Positions 28,681 through 40,327 of a DNA stretch of 64,000 nucleotides are shown piece after piece. The notes beneath the pieces were generated by a model. It did not search any database and had not been told where the DNA came from. It saw only the letters and a list, made by a program, of their open reading frames with translations. The stretch's first letter is position 1; every line of letters begins with the position of its first letter. This DNA comes from Uloborus plumipes. Its lineage: Eukaryota; Arthropoda; Arachnida; Araneae; Uloboridae. A program made the position numbers and the translations under genes. The DNA lies in NCBI GenBank assembly GCA_038373865.1, contig JAXGGA010002377.1, positions 1-64,000 on the forward strand, read 5' to 3'.

Positions 28681-30246
28681 CAGTGCGTTTCGAAATGATA
28701 GGTCCACCAGTAAAAACGAAAGTTATGCTGGTAAAAAAAAGGTTGTATTGTGTACAAAGCACTATTTTATAAACTACATTACTTCATTCAATGTAAAATA
28801 GCTCATAAATAATTTACAAATAATAGGAATAATGAGGGAAACTAAAATTAGATGAAACAGCTGTTTCAAAAAGATAGGTCCACTGAACCACGCATCAAAT
28901 AAATGTTGAATTAATAAGAAATTTTTCTGTTTTTTTTCTGAATAAGCTCATAAATCCTATTTGGCATGGTTTCTACAAGTTTATGCAAACAATTTGTCCC
29001 GATTTTTGACCATTCGGAGGAAATAACCCTTTTTAAGTCTGCAAGTACTGTTGTACTGCCTTCTGCCTGCATACACTGCTCTTGCGAGCATACCCCACAT
29101 GTTTTCTACTGGATTCAGGTCGGGGCTGCAAGGTGGCTAATCGATAATATGTACAACATTATCCAGAAACCATTCAAAAGTGGACTTTTCAGAGTGCAGA
29201 GGAGCATTGTCCGGTTGGAATATGAAGAATGAGCCCCCAATGGGTTCTGATTGTGAGAGAAAATATTGTTCAAACAGCTTGTTATAGCCAGCAGCATTCA
29301 AACGATTGTTTACAAATGCTATATCAGTTTTTCCTGTCCCTCTGAATCGGGCACACACCATAACGGAACCACCATCAGCTTGCCTCTTCGAGAATATCTG
29401 TCTATCGTTGCGCAGATCGTGCCAGTAATAATGCCAACCATCTGGACTATCCAGGTTGAATTCCTTTTTATCACTGAATATCACACGATGCCTATTTTGT
29501 TTCCAGGACATCTCTTCCTGTGCGAATTTCAATCTCTTTTCTTTGTGCTTTTTAGTCAATTTTGGAGCCGCTTTCCTTTTCCCGTAAAGAAAATTGCCGA
29601 ACTTCTTTACCGCTCTGTGGACTGTAGATTTTGATATTGAAGGGTTTAGTTGTTTGGCCAAAGTGGATATGCTCATTATTTCTGGATTTTAGGTCCCTTA
29701 CGATAGTGCTTCGTTGTAGGGGTGTCACTTTTGATTTGCGGCCAGATGATTTTTTACTGCTATAAGCATTTCCAAATAGCAAAAAAATGTTTGCAACACT
29801 TTGTGATCTGTTTAAAAGCTTACCTATTTCTCTGTTCGATTTTCCAGACTGTTTTAATGCATCAATTTTTCCCTGCTCAACCAGCGAAAGACTGCAACGA
29901 CAACCCGTTTTGTTTGACTACAAAGTGCTGTTCAAATCTGTTTAAATACCTCCACAGCAGCAAGCATAATCCCGTAGTAAGACTAAGCAACGATACTTAT
30001 GCAAATTTTTGGAAATAAACGTGGTTGGGGCAAAATTTCTGAAGGTGGACCTATCTTTTTGAAACGGTCTGAAAATGAAGATTTGCATCAAATAAGAAGA
30101 AATGATTCATTTTTTAAGAAATTTCATCAAACATAGTTTTAACAATTACAGATATATAATCACTGTCAAAAAAAGTGATTTTTATTCTCAATTAAGAGTC
30201 GAAATTTTGAAAAATAAGGGTGGACCTATCATTTCGAGACGCGCTG
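28681..30246 (-). mobile_element. Tc3-like Tc1/mariner transposon, full length but dead
   Basis: TIRs CAGTGCGTTTCGAAATGATA and the mirror ending TTTCGAGACGCGCTG, flanked by TA at 28679-28680 and 30247-30248, bound 1566 bp. GATAGGTCCACC also recurs internally near 28873 and 30045, so there are subterminal repeats. A disrupted transposase gene fills the middle of the minus strand. Confidence 0.92.
28911..29915 (-). pseudogene. Tc3/Tc1-type DDE transposase pseudogene
   Basis: The gene would encode the enzyme that cuts the element's ends and inserts it at TA. Reading the minus strand, an N-terminal helix-turn-helix region (EQGKIDALKQSGKSNREIGK) is followed by a GRKSK hook, then a second DNA-binding part (ISKSTVHRAVKKFG). 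The catalytic domain shows VIFSDKKEFNLDSPDG (first Asp), SVMVCARF, QPDNAPLHS (second Asp) and PPCSPDLNPVENMWG (acidic third position). Lesions seen: a frameshift near 29680, a TAG in place of the conserved Trp just before PPCSPDLNP (about 29136), and another frameshift near 28980 before VETMPNRIYELIQ. About 330 residues in total is normal for the family. It cannot make an active enzyme. Confidence 0.9.
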
Positions 30247-30248
30247 TA

Positions 30249-33200
30249 GATTAACGGAAACTTAATTTGGTTCTGAATTTCAACGTATCTTCAACATTAG
30301 CTTATGCGTACCGGACATCATATTGACTTAGAAAATCACACAAATCATTAATTATATGACTCACATTTAGTAACTTTCTTTGAGTTTAATTAACATTTTA
30401 AGTTTCCTTTAAATTTTCATCTGAATAAATTTATTTTAGTTATGTAATTTTCTTTGAAAACTGTATTAAAGTAAGCATGGTTGGGAAAAAATGAACTACT
30501 AAATTAAATAGTTCAAGGTAGTCATGCTACAATAACTTACAACTGTCAAAAATATTTAAATGTTTAAAGATGAAAAAAGATTGAAACCTCAAATACAAGA
30601 AGCAGTTTTTCGTGTATTGACGGCTACTTTTTAAAAAATAAATTTAGTTATTTACTATAAAAATAAAAAAATGCAATAGACAGAAATATGTTAAAATAAA
30701 TTCCAACCATCAAAAATATTGAAATACTTACAAGATGTAAAATAATTGAACTGTCACACTCAAAAAGTGATTTTTAAGAAACACGCGCTAAATATAAGCA
30801 TGTATAGAGGGGAATGACATTTATTAATCATAAAAATTTAAAAATAGGCTTATCTAAGTATATGATAATATAACCTAAACGTTTCAGAAATATTAAAATA
30901 TTATCACGATGCAAAATTATTGCAATCTCAACCATGAGAACCACTATTCGTAGTACGTATCCATGTAACACATCTGACTAACAGCGGATGTCTTTACATC
31001 CATAAGTTCACCATATTGCGCATTTAAAAAGATTTTCCTTGCAACGCCGAAAGACGTGCTTGCGCATTCCTGCACATTTGTGCACCATAAAGAGGCATAA
31101 ATTAAAACGATCAGGACCTATGATTGTTTTATGTTTTGAAGTGTTTTACTGACTTTAATCAGGCCCGCCGAGAGGTCATATCAGCCAAGTCGGAAACTAG
31201 AGGCCCGACTTTTGGAGGGGTCCAGCTCTGAATCGGAGTAGTATATATTTTTTAAGTTTTATGGGTATAGGTGACCATTTTGGCGGCTCCAATTATAATG
31301 GTGTCAACAGTTTATCTACATTATTGATCATATGGCATGAGCAGATAATAATTTTACAATCATTAAAAAGAAATATGCAGTGCAAGAAATATTTTGAATG
31401 TAACAGTACCATATTAAAAATTCTTACACATTGAGTTCACTAACAAAAAATAAGTTTCGAAATAGATTTTTAAGTTGAAGTCTTCCGAATATTTTTTGGA
31501 AATATTTTTTTAATACAAAACCAAATTTTAAATTTCCTCACGATTATTTGAAAATTATTTGCCACAAGTCTGAGGATATTATGCAAGTTTCCTATCAATC
31601 CCTTAACTTCCCAACCGCGTATTTGCTGACGACATAGTCGTGACCCAACCATTTAGCAATGCCTGAAAAAGCTACAAATTTCGTAAACCCTCAATATTAA
31701 AATAAAAAATTCAGACGTTCACGGCGGCAAAAGACTTAGGAGTCTGGAGTCGATTTTCGTGAGAAGTCGATTCTATGTGTGTGAAGCTTCGGTTCAAGGT
31801 CAAATGTCAAAGAGCGGAAGGTCAAGTCGCACATTCCAAGTAAACCCTCGGGTCATGTCAAGAGACTTAAAAAAAAGTGCTTAGGTAAAAGACTCAACTG
31901 TAGGAGGGAGCCTCTGATGCACCTGACCAGAGTTGAGAAAGTAGAAGGTCACAAACTTAGTTCAGGCACGGGTATGCGTTGACGAGATATTATTCTAACA
32001 GATAAGATCGAATTTCCCTCAAGTTTCTTTTTCTCGCCATTGACTCTTTAACCTTTCCTGCCATCTTTAATACACCGCGGCTGTGTCTATGCTCTTTCTA
32101 TTCGAATTCACGAACAACTTATGAATTTTCAACTCGCAGAATCTCTGCGTGAGGAAAGAATTGCAGCCAGGTATTTAAATCACTTAATCATTTAAAACAG
32201 TTGCCCAATCACCGGATATTGGAACTTGAGGTAGCGACACACGCCATGGAGTTCGGTCCAAACCACGTTTTCGTGTTCCTTAGCGAAATATGCGGAACAT
32301 ACTTAAGCACGGGACATCTTCTTGCCAAAAGTAGCATGGGTCAGTTGAAACTGATTTCCATTCAAGTTTTAAGCAGAAAATAAAAACATCTGTCAGCTGT
32401 CTATTAGTTGGAAAAGGTGTTGATCCTGGTGGAAAATATACTTTAACTGTATTTAACAATGTAACTATAACACCGTTTTATTTTAATGACGGGTTATGGG
32501 GTTTTATTTCAGAATATATTTGTGACAAAGTTCGTAGTAAACATGGTTTAGCTTCATTGTTTTGCACACTCACATCAGAAGTTATAAATAGCATCGCACT
32601 TTATTAGAAATTAATAATTTTGTAAGTAATGACGCTGAACTTGATGTAAGATAAACTGCTCACAGTAATATGGCCTAAGCTGAAAAGTAATTTATAGAAA
32701 AGCGTTTTTAAAAGACATATATATGCAAGCAGCCCAAATAAGTTTTAAATTTGATGTACATGTGTACTTTTTGCTGACGTTGTGCATCTTTTTGACGTGA
32801 TAAATTAGTTAGAACATAGTTGCATAAGGTTTTATTTCATTTTCAGCACATTTTATATCCCAGACAACGTTCCAATTATTGTGTTGTTCTTGAGTCTATT
32901 TTCTCAAATAGCTTAACTCAATGTTACTGGATTTCTAATTGTTAAAAATTTAACAATGAATCTTCCCCAATCAACTGAAGTTTAAAATAAATATACAATA
33001 TAATGTGTTTCGCTTTGTGTCTCTACATACCTACCAATAAATAACAAAATAAGGCATTTGTGTGAAAAAAATAGAAAAATTTTGTGCAGGAAAGTAAAAT
33101 TAAAAATTACAATCTTTTATTTAAAAAAAAACTCTCAGATTACTGCATTCACGTATTTCGGCGGAACAAGAAAATACTTTGTCAAAGGAAAAAGAGTGAG

Positions 33201-33521
33201 CTCATGCATGAAAAACACTCGAAATATGTGCTCCTTGTAATGCCACAACTTGTATATCGCACAACTTTGCAAATTTCATGAAATAAAACGCTGTTATTTT
33301 TAAGTTATTTGTATTTTTGTGTAGAATAAAATAATTTTATACCACTGGCAAATCCATTTAAACAGTTGCCAAACGTGTTTTCTTGACGTGTTGAATAACA
33401 AAAAGAGAAAATCGTGTAAAAACACATGAATATAATTCTCGATATATGAACTTATTCACTTGTGCTCTAAATGAAAAAGATTACATTTGCACGGACGCTA
33501 ATTGAAAAACACGATATTAGT
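30249..33521. other. No supported gene
   Basis: AT-rich sequence; 31150-31230 has a GC-rich scrap (AGGCCCGCCGAGAGG... AGGCCCGACTTTTGGAGGGG) that looks like a TE end. The open frame at 32201-32383 has no family resemblance or splice support. Confidence 0.4.
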
Positions 33522-33525
33522 ATAC

Positions 33526-35925
33526 GAGCAATTCCATACCAAATCACCGAAAAAAAAAAAAGTTGGTCGCACGACCGACTCGGATTTTTTTTTAATTTGG
33601 TACACAGATTGATGGTATAGAGGTATGAAAAAGCCCAAAAGGAAAGTTACCTGCTCCATTTATTTTCTGAGATACATGCCCTCAAAGTTTGTCCGCCACG
33701 TCAAAATACTAAAAAAGTAATGTTATTTAATCATTTTTTATAAAAAATCGTACTCATGCAAAATAAAAGTGTTAGATATCTATGGAAACTAGTTACTCCA
33801 GGCATTCTGAAAAAAAATACTAGAACGTTCATAATGAAAATTGCCAAGGTACAGGTCTCTTTGAAGTTGTCACCACAAAAACTTGATTTTGCAGATTTTG
33901 CTAAAATTCAGGCATTTATTACAAAAAAAGGCAAACAAAACCAAAGGTTTTCTCACTTTCTGGTAGTGTACAGGTCCTCCCTGTAAGTTGCTACGCAATA
34001 AATTTTTTGGGTTTCTCACTCCTTCTTGGAAATATTTTAGCTTAAAGATAAGCCGTAAGGCAAAAAATGCGTTTTTGGCCATCTTGGCAGCCATTTTTCT
34101 CATAAAGGGGGAGCAGTAGAAACTTTAATTTTTTTTTTAAACAAGCCACTGATATGTTAGCTATTCACAGGAAAAGAGTTTACTTTTGGTTATTTCTCCC
34201 ATTAAGAGATATCCTGCTGACAGTATATGCATGTTTTTCGCGACGACCATATGCTTTTGTTCCCCCTCTCATGGACTTAAAATTAATTAAATCAAAAATT
34301 TATGATATATTTATTATTAGCTGTATTATCTACCCAATATGTCATGAAATTTAATTTATTAAATCATTGAACAATAAATTAGATAATTGATGAAAAAAAG
34401 AAAAAGTATTTCTCTGATGCCTGAGCATTATGCATTCATAATTAAAAAGCACTAAATACTTTCTTGAGAAATTAATTAACATAAATGAGCTCTAAATATT
34501 TATATTATAAGCAATACCTAATCTTGTGATTGTGATACTCGTGTTTTTAATTGAAGAATTTCTTGAATATCACATGAATATCAGGAAAATAAATGAGGTC
34601 GTTTCGTTTGATGTAGGATATTTTATGACAAATTTCATTTGATGGGCTACTAACTGAGCATGGTGATAAAGAGCTATTAATTTCAGCATCGAATTCCATT
34701 TTACCTTATTACCAGTTAAATATTTACAAAATAATTAAATAACTAATTTAATATAAAGCCATGCTTGAAGAATTAAAATTAGTGCAACCCCTAATTTATT
34801 CCCATACTGATCTTTACAAAATTGACATGCGTTGAGCACTGATAAGAACTGACAAGAAAAAGTTTACTCACTAAAATATTAGTTCACAGATACTATAAAG
34901 CATACATTCTATTTTCCGCAAAATAATACTGCAACAAAGAACAAGGGTATCCTCCTGTTTATAGCCATCAATCAGGAACATCCAATCACAAGATTGGGTA
35001 TTGCCTATGAGATAAATATTCGAAGCTCCTTTATTTTAATTGATTTTTCAAGTAATTCTTTAGTACCTACCCCTTTATACCCTTGTTCTTTCAATGATTT
35101 AATAAATTAAATTTCATGACATATTGGGTAGATAATACAGCTAATAATAAATATATCATTATTTTTTGGTTTAATTAATTTTAAGTCCATGAGAGGGGGA
35201 ACAAAAGCATATAGTCGTCGCGAAAAACATGCATATACTGTCAGCAGGATATCTCTTAATGGGAGAAATAACCAAAAGTAAACTCTTTTCCTGTGAATAG
35301 CTAACATATCAGTGGCTTGTTTAAAAAAAAATTAAAGTTTCTACTGCTCCCCCTTTATGAGAAAAATGGCTGCCAAGATGGCCAAAAACGCATTTTTTGC
35401 CTTACGGCTTATCTTTAAGCTAAAATATTTCCAAGAAGGAGTGAGGAACCCAAAAAATTTATTGCGTAGCAATTTACAGGGAGGACCTGTACACTACCAG
35501 AAAGTGAGAAAACCTTTGGTTTTGTTTGCCTTTTTTTGTAATAAATGCCTGAATTTTAGCAAAATCTGCAAAATCAAGTTTTTGTGGTGACAACTTCAAA
35601 AAGCCCTGTACCTTGGCAATTTTCATTATGAACGTTCTAGTATTTTTTTTCAGAATGCCTGGAGTAACTAGTTTCCATAGATATCTAACACTTTTATTTC
35701 GCATTAGTACGATTTTTTATAAAAAATGATTAAATAACATCACCATTTTAGTATTTTGACGTGGCGGACAAACTTTGAGGGCATGTATCTCAGAAAATAA
35801 GTGGAGCAGGTAACTTTCCTTTTGGGCTTTTCCATACCTCTATACCATCAATCTGTGTACCAAATTAAAAAAAAATCCGAGTCGGTCGTGCGACCCCCAT
35901 TCGGTGATTTGTTATGGAATCGCTC
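33526..35925. mobile_element. Large palindromic element, 2.4 kb, unknown superfamily
   Basis: The ends GAGCAATTCCATACCAAATC and its mirror (with minor changes) enclose arms at 33526-34370 and 35091-35925 that are close to identical, separated by ~720 bp. A possible 4-bp duplication ATAC flanks it (33522-33525 and 35926-35929), but the TIR similarity may continue outward, so the duplication is not certain. The mirrored open frames in the arms (76-77 residues) are identical or nearly so because the arms are; they show no protein motif. No transposase is seen. Confidence 0.8.
34440..35075. repeat. Older, diverged inverted repeat inside the palindrome's loop
   Basis: A block at ~34447-34530 (CACTAAATACTTTCTTGAG... 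CAATACCTAATCTTGTGATT) is mirrored imperfectly at ~34985-35075. Divergence is clearly greater than between the outer arms. A further short inverted pair (AAAGAACAAGGGTAT at 34936-34950, mirror ending ~35091) lies on the right side. Confidence 0.65.
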
Positions 35926-35929
35926 ATAC

Positions 35930-37594
35930 AATCTAATTGAAAGAATAATACATTCTCTAGCTGTAAAAAGGGGATCAATCATCTTTACCTAGAGGCAATA
36001 GTTTAAAACGCAATTTCTTATGTGTACGATTTGTATCAAGGTGCGATTAAACTATTCAAACCCCTGTATGCATATTCACAATGTTTTAAAATTATAAACT
36101 AATTTTTAAAAGCATCGTGAAGAGTTATCTTTTAAGTGGCACGATCTAATTAAATAAAAGCGAATCAGACAGCTGAAGCGAGAGAAGCAATTTTAAAAGC
36201 TGCGTTTTAAATTATCACGTTATGAGATTCTTAAGTTTTCTTAATCTAGTAAGAGCATCTCTGAAATTCCTGTGATACATCTATGTCGACTTAAGGTATC
36301 TAGACAATTTATCAAAATCCTTAAAGGACGCAATACTCTTCCATCAATTTATTCAGTGTTAAAAGGTAGACATGATTGCAATTTCTTAGAACACCAAAAA
36401 AAAAAAAAAAAAAAAAGATTTCAAATAAAAAATGGGATTCTAATTTTAGCACATTTGATGTATTAAGTTGCAGATTTTTCATTACTTTGGTCATTGATTT
36501 ACATATTTTCTTGTGTTACTTGCTTTGAGAATGACGGTGAGTAACAAACTTTAAATCATTAAAGTTGAAAGTAGATGATGAGAAAGGCAGTAGCAGTGTT
36601 GTAGCACAGTGTAACACTTTGATTATTTCTATTTTAAAAAGGTTTCATGCTATTCTCGTGTTAGAAAATCTAGCCATGGTTTTTGAACTGAAAAATAAGG
36701 CATTTTATTTGAATTCGTGCACAACATATGTCAGCCTTAACCAAAAATGTCGTATTTTTTAAAACTATTTTTCAATTTAGTTTATAAAAATACAATATAA
36801 AATGTAAATGAATACAGACCAATTGATGACATTGAAAAGTAAGACTTCATAAAAAATAATTAAACTACTATACTTCATTCAAAAGAAACGTCAAAGGGTG
36901 AACATCAGCAAAAGTGCTAATTTAAGTCACAAATGAATTTCTCAAGCACTTCCAAATAAAAACCAAAGATTTTTCTTTTATCATGCAGTAAACTGCGTTG
37001 CACATATAATCCATGACAAAATTTTCAGGTTTTACTTTAATTTGTGACAATAGAACTTTTTATTGCCTCAATGTCATGTCGGCAGCGCGTCACACATTCG
37101 AATCGCAAAGTTCAAAAAAATCCCGTGGATTATAAAACATCGCAGCAGAACCAAATACAAAAGGAAATAACGTGTTTTATGTTCACCTATGACGATTAAC
37201 TCTTGTGTTAAAGATAAAATGAATTTAGATCGATAAAGAAAAGCAATTTCTGCTTGTCACAAGTTTTCATAACATGATGAGTGAGCCAACTTCCGGTATG
37301 ATAAAATCTAGACAAAACATTTTTTGGCGGCAAAAAATTACACTGGGTGAAGCTCTAATATATGATGTTTCAGTTCCGATAGAAATTTTTCACTTCGGCT
37401 GCATTGAATTACAGGTAAGATTTCTTTAAACTTGACTTTTCTGTTTCTACCAAATGAAGTGTCATGTCGGCAGCGGAAATTAAGACACAAAATAAATTAA
37501 TTTTTCAATCTATTTTTGCATAATGGAAAAGAAACCTGTTGCCATGGACATAATAAGGTGTTTTTATTTTCGAATATTTAATTAGGTATGTTCA
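35930..37594. other. Nothing recognised
   Basis: AT-rich; an A tract of about 20 lies near 36397-36417. No TIR pair or exon was seen. Confidence 0.45.
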
Positions 37595-38599
37595 CTGTTC
37601 AGTAGGGTGGAGCGAAAAAAATGAATTTTTGATTTTCGTAAACGGGTACCTTTCATTTACTGTGAATGAGGATAAGTAACAATTCTGTGAAATATTTCAC
37701 TTTTGCGACGTCATCTTTAGTCTGCGCATTTGGCCTAAAGTTTTGAAATTTTTGATTTTTTTTAGATTTTTCAAATTTTTTAAAAAATATTGCAAACGAT
37801 AAAACTAGTGACGAGTGGTTATTAAATGGAAGAAAAAGGTTTGAAATATACAAGGAATTTTTTAAAACCATTTTAGAATATGATTTCAGTTCGTGCATTA
37901 CGCTCAAAGTTCATCAAATTTCCCAAAATTTCTGATATTTTCAACATTTTTAACTCAGTATTTCCTCTCAATATTCGCTTGAAGTGTCTTCAAACCTGTT
38001 TTTATTCATTTTGTTATTACTCTGAACCCAGCAACTCTTCGCTAGCTCGTGTGGAACTAACTACCCAGGACTCACCACGAGGAGGTGACCTCACTTCTAG
38101 TCCTACACGTGAACCCTTCCTTCCAACCAAGGCGGGCACGCATTTACATTTCTTAGATATGTCTTTCACAGTTAAATTGTTCCTTTGTGTCGTAAATTGA
38201 TCAAATATTTGTGTCAGATATCCTGGTTTTCACTAAACTTTTTCTTTTCCTGTGATTATATACCAATTTTGAAGAGCTTGTGATCTATTTGATGGCTCTT
38301 TCAACTGATTGAGTCTTGAATGTCAGTTTAAAAAGAGCGCATTCTGAAATCATATTTAAATTCTCAGCTTCCATAATCTTTGTAAATATTGTGTTAAATT
38401 ACCTGTAAAATGTGGCTTTGTAATTTCCACATCATGACAAGAAATCATATCGATGTATACTGAGTTTTAATTTATGTATGTAATGTATAAAAATAGATTT
38501 TTATCTATTTTTGGGATCTGAAGCTTTCTCACTTGTTTGCTTGTTTGTTTTCTAGTCTTTTAAAACAAGTTTCTTTACATGCTTTCTCTTATGAACTAA

Positions 38600-39035
38600 C
38601 TAGATTATTTCCCGGCGTTGCCCGGGTGCTTATTAATACAACATAGCTATAAAAAATATTTGAAAGAATTCTATCCACTTGGGAATATAAAAACTTATTT
38701 CATGCTAAAATGAAATAGTGCTGAGCCTTAAATTGATAATTCATTGTTAATCGTAATCTTTGTTGGAAAATACTCCTATTTAAATGTGTTACATTTTATC
38801 AATTTGTATGCTTAAAGTCTTATCTCTATTACTCTATCTATTCATAATTGAAAGAAAATGGCTATTTTGAGACAAAAGATTTGAATTTTGAGCTTTTGGA
38901 TTTTTTTTTTTTAATTTCAAAACCCCCGCCTATGTGAATTCTAATGCATCAAGGGACCCCTGTGCCAAGTTTGTTGAAAATCCGACGAGAACTATGAATT
39001 TGTATAAGGAACAAACATACATACATCCATTTATG

Positions 39036-39082
<47 letters not shown>
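38600..39082 (-). mobile_element. Small non-autonomous Helitron
   Basis: Read on the minus strand, the element starts TC followed by a TA-rich run (at 39082) and ends with the hairpin CCCGG-GCAACG-CCGGG, seven bases, then CTAG (38603-38600). The bordering bases are A before TC and T after CTAG, as Helitrons require, with no target duplication. The TA microsatellite at ~39040-39079 is its 5' part. At 483 bp it encodes nothing. Confidence 0.75.
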
Positions 39083-39083
<1 letters not shown>

Positions 39084-39429
39084 AACAGCATATGTCTTGG
39101 GTGCAAAGTGCAAAGTATACATTGATGTAAATACAATTTTCTGCTTTTTCCCGGAGAGATAATCTTTATAATCTCACACAAATTCATAGCTAAATTAGTA
39201 CCGTCTGCACTTCATCCTAAAAGAGCAAGGACACTTTTACCGCGAAAGTTATGAACTCTTTTAAAAATTGTAGTCTAAAGATTGTTACTGTAGTCACCAT
39301 CTGGCTTGGGAAAGCTTTCTTGGACTTCTGTTTCATATTTTTTTTTTTTTTTTTTGGATATTTTTCCAGTCAAAATTACCTTGCTCTTCTCATGAAGTTA
39401 CTGTTGCTCAGTATTTGAATCATTTTTAT

Positions 39430-39966
39430 TGTAAAAATCAATCTGATCAATGACAAATTCTATAGGTTCATATTGAACTGATTTGAAAGTATAACATGTT
39501 GTTTAGCTTCGTCCAAGAAGCCCAAAAATCACTTTAGTCCACTGGTAGGTCCATCTAGCTTTTGCAAAAAATGCAGAAAATTAAGTTCATTCAAATGTAA
39601 TTGGCAAATGTCCCATTACAGAGGTCTAACAAGTTTTTCTTCCAGTTTCCGTATTACACCTTTGTATTTTCCTGTCTCTGTAGTGCATTCATCAAAACCA
39701 ATGCAAACAATATCCAACTCAAAGAAACAATTTATTGTTCCTGACTTGTCTAAGAAATGTAAATGTGTGCTCTCATTGGTTGGAAGCAAGGGGAGCTCGG
39801 GTGGCAGGGTGGCAACCAAAGTGCGACCACTTCCTCGTAGTGAGTCCTGGGTAATTTCAATGAGCAAGCAAAGGGATGAGTATTTCAAAAAAACAACAAC
39901 AAATTGATTACGTAAATATTTCGAAGGCACTTTAAGTAAATATTGAATTATAAAGTTTCTGCTCAA
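39430..39966 (-). pseudogene. Transposase-like relic of the palindromic element
   Basis: The minus strand reads LPTNESTHLHFLDKSGT, then IVCIGFDECTTETGKYKGVI, RKLEEKLVRPL, and after an in-frame TAA (39618-39616) WDICQLHLNELNFLHFLQKL and DGPTSG. A second stop (TGA, ~39531-39529) and a later frameshift follow. I recognise the pattern GVIR-LE-L-RPLQW-ICQLH-NEL-L-L-LDG-TSG from a transposase-like protein family that is abundant in arthropod genomes and usually annotated only as uncharacterised. The match rests on memory of the pattern, not on a search. It lies inside an element with 8-bp duplications, which suggests it is that element's own gene. Confidence 0.6.
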
Positions 39967-40327
39967 TATTGAAAATTTCAGAAATTTCTGAAAATTTGAT
40001 GAACTTTGGGCCTTAATGCGCAGACTGAAATCATAATCTAAAATGGTTTTAAAAATTACTTGTATATTTCAAACCTTTATCTTCCTTTTAATAACCACGC
40101 GACACTAGTTTTATCATTTGCAATATTTTTTTTAAAAATTTGAAAAATCTAAAAAAAATCAAAAATTTCAAAACTTTAGGCCAAATGCGCAGACTAAAGA
40201 TGACGTCGCAAAAGTGAAATATTTTACAGAATTGTTACTTATCCTCAGTCACAGTAAATGAAAGGTACCCGTTTACGAAAATCAAAAATTCATTTTTTTC
40301 GCTCCACCCTACTGTTCAGGTATCATA

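Larger units (their letters stand above)
37603..40311. mobile_element. Palindromic hAT-like transposon, 2709 bp, with nested Helitron
   Basis: TAGGGTGGAGCGAAAAAAAT at the left is mirrored at the right, and a perfect 8-bp duplication CTGTTCAG lies at 37595-37602 and 40312-40319. Inverted arms run about 37603-38195 and 39720-40311. The TIR shares TAGGGTGG..CGAAAAAA with the element at 439-2901, and both have 8-bp duplications, so they are probably one family. The right side contains a minus-strand transposase-like relic. The left arm carries a mirrored piece of the same relic (LPTKAGTHLHFLDMS against LPTNESTHLHFLDKS), so the inverted arm was made by copying part of the gene. A small Helitron sits in the loop. 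Confidence 0.88.

Noticed and set aside
29266..29634. 122-codon plus-strand open frame
   Set aside because: It is the antisense shadow of the Tc3-like transposase pseudogene.
35357..35590. 77-residue frame starting MRKMAAKMAKNA, also present identically at 33870-34103
   Set aside because: It is conserved only because the palindrome arms are near-identical; no known domain and no sign of a gene outside the repeat.
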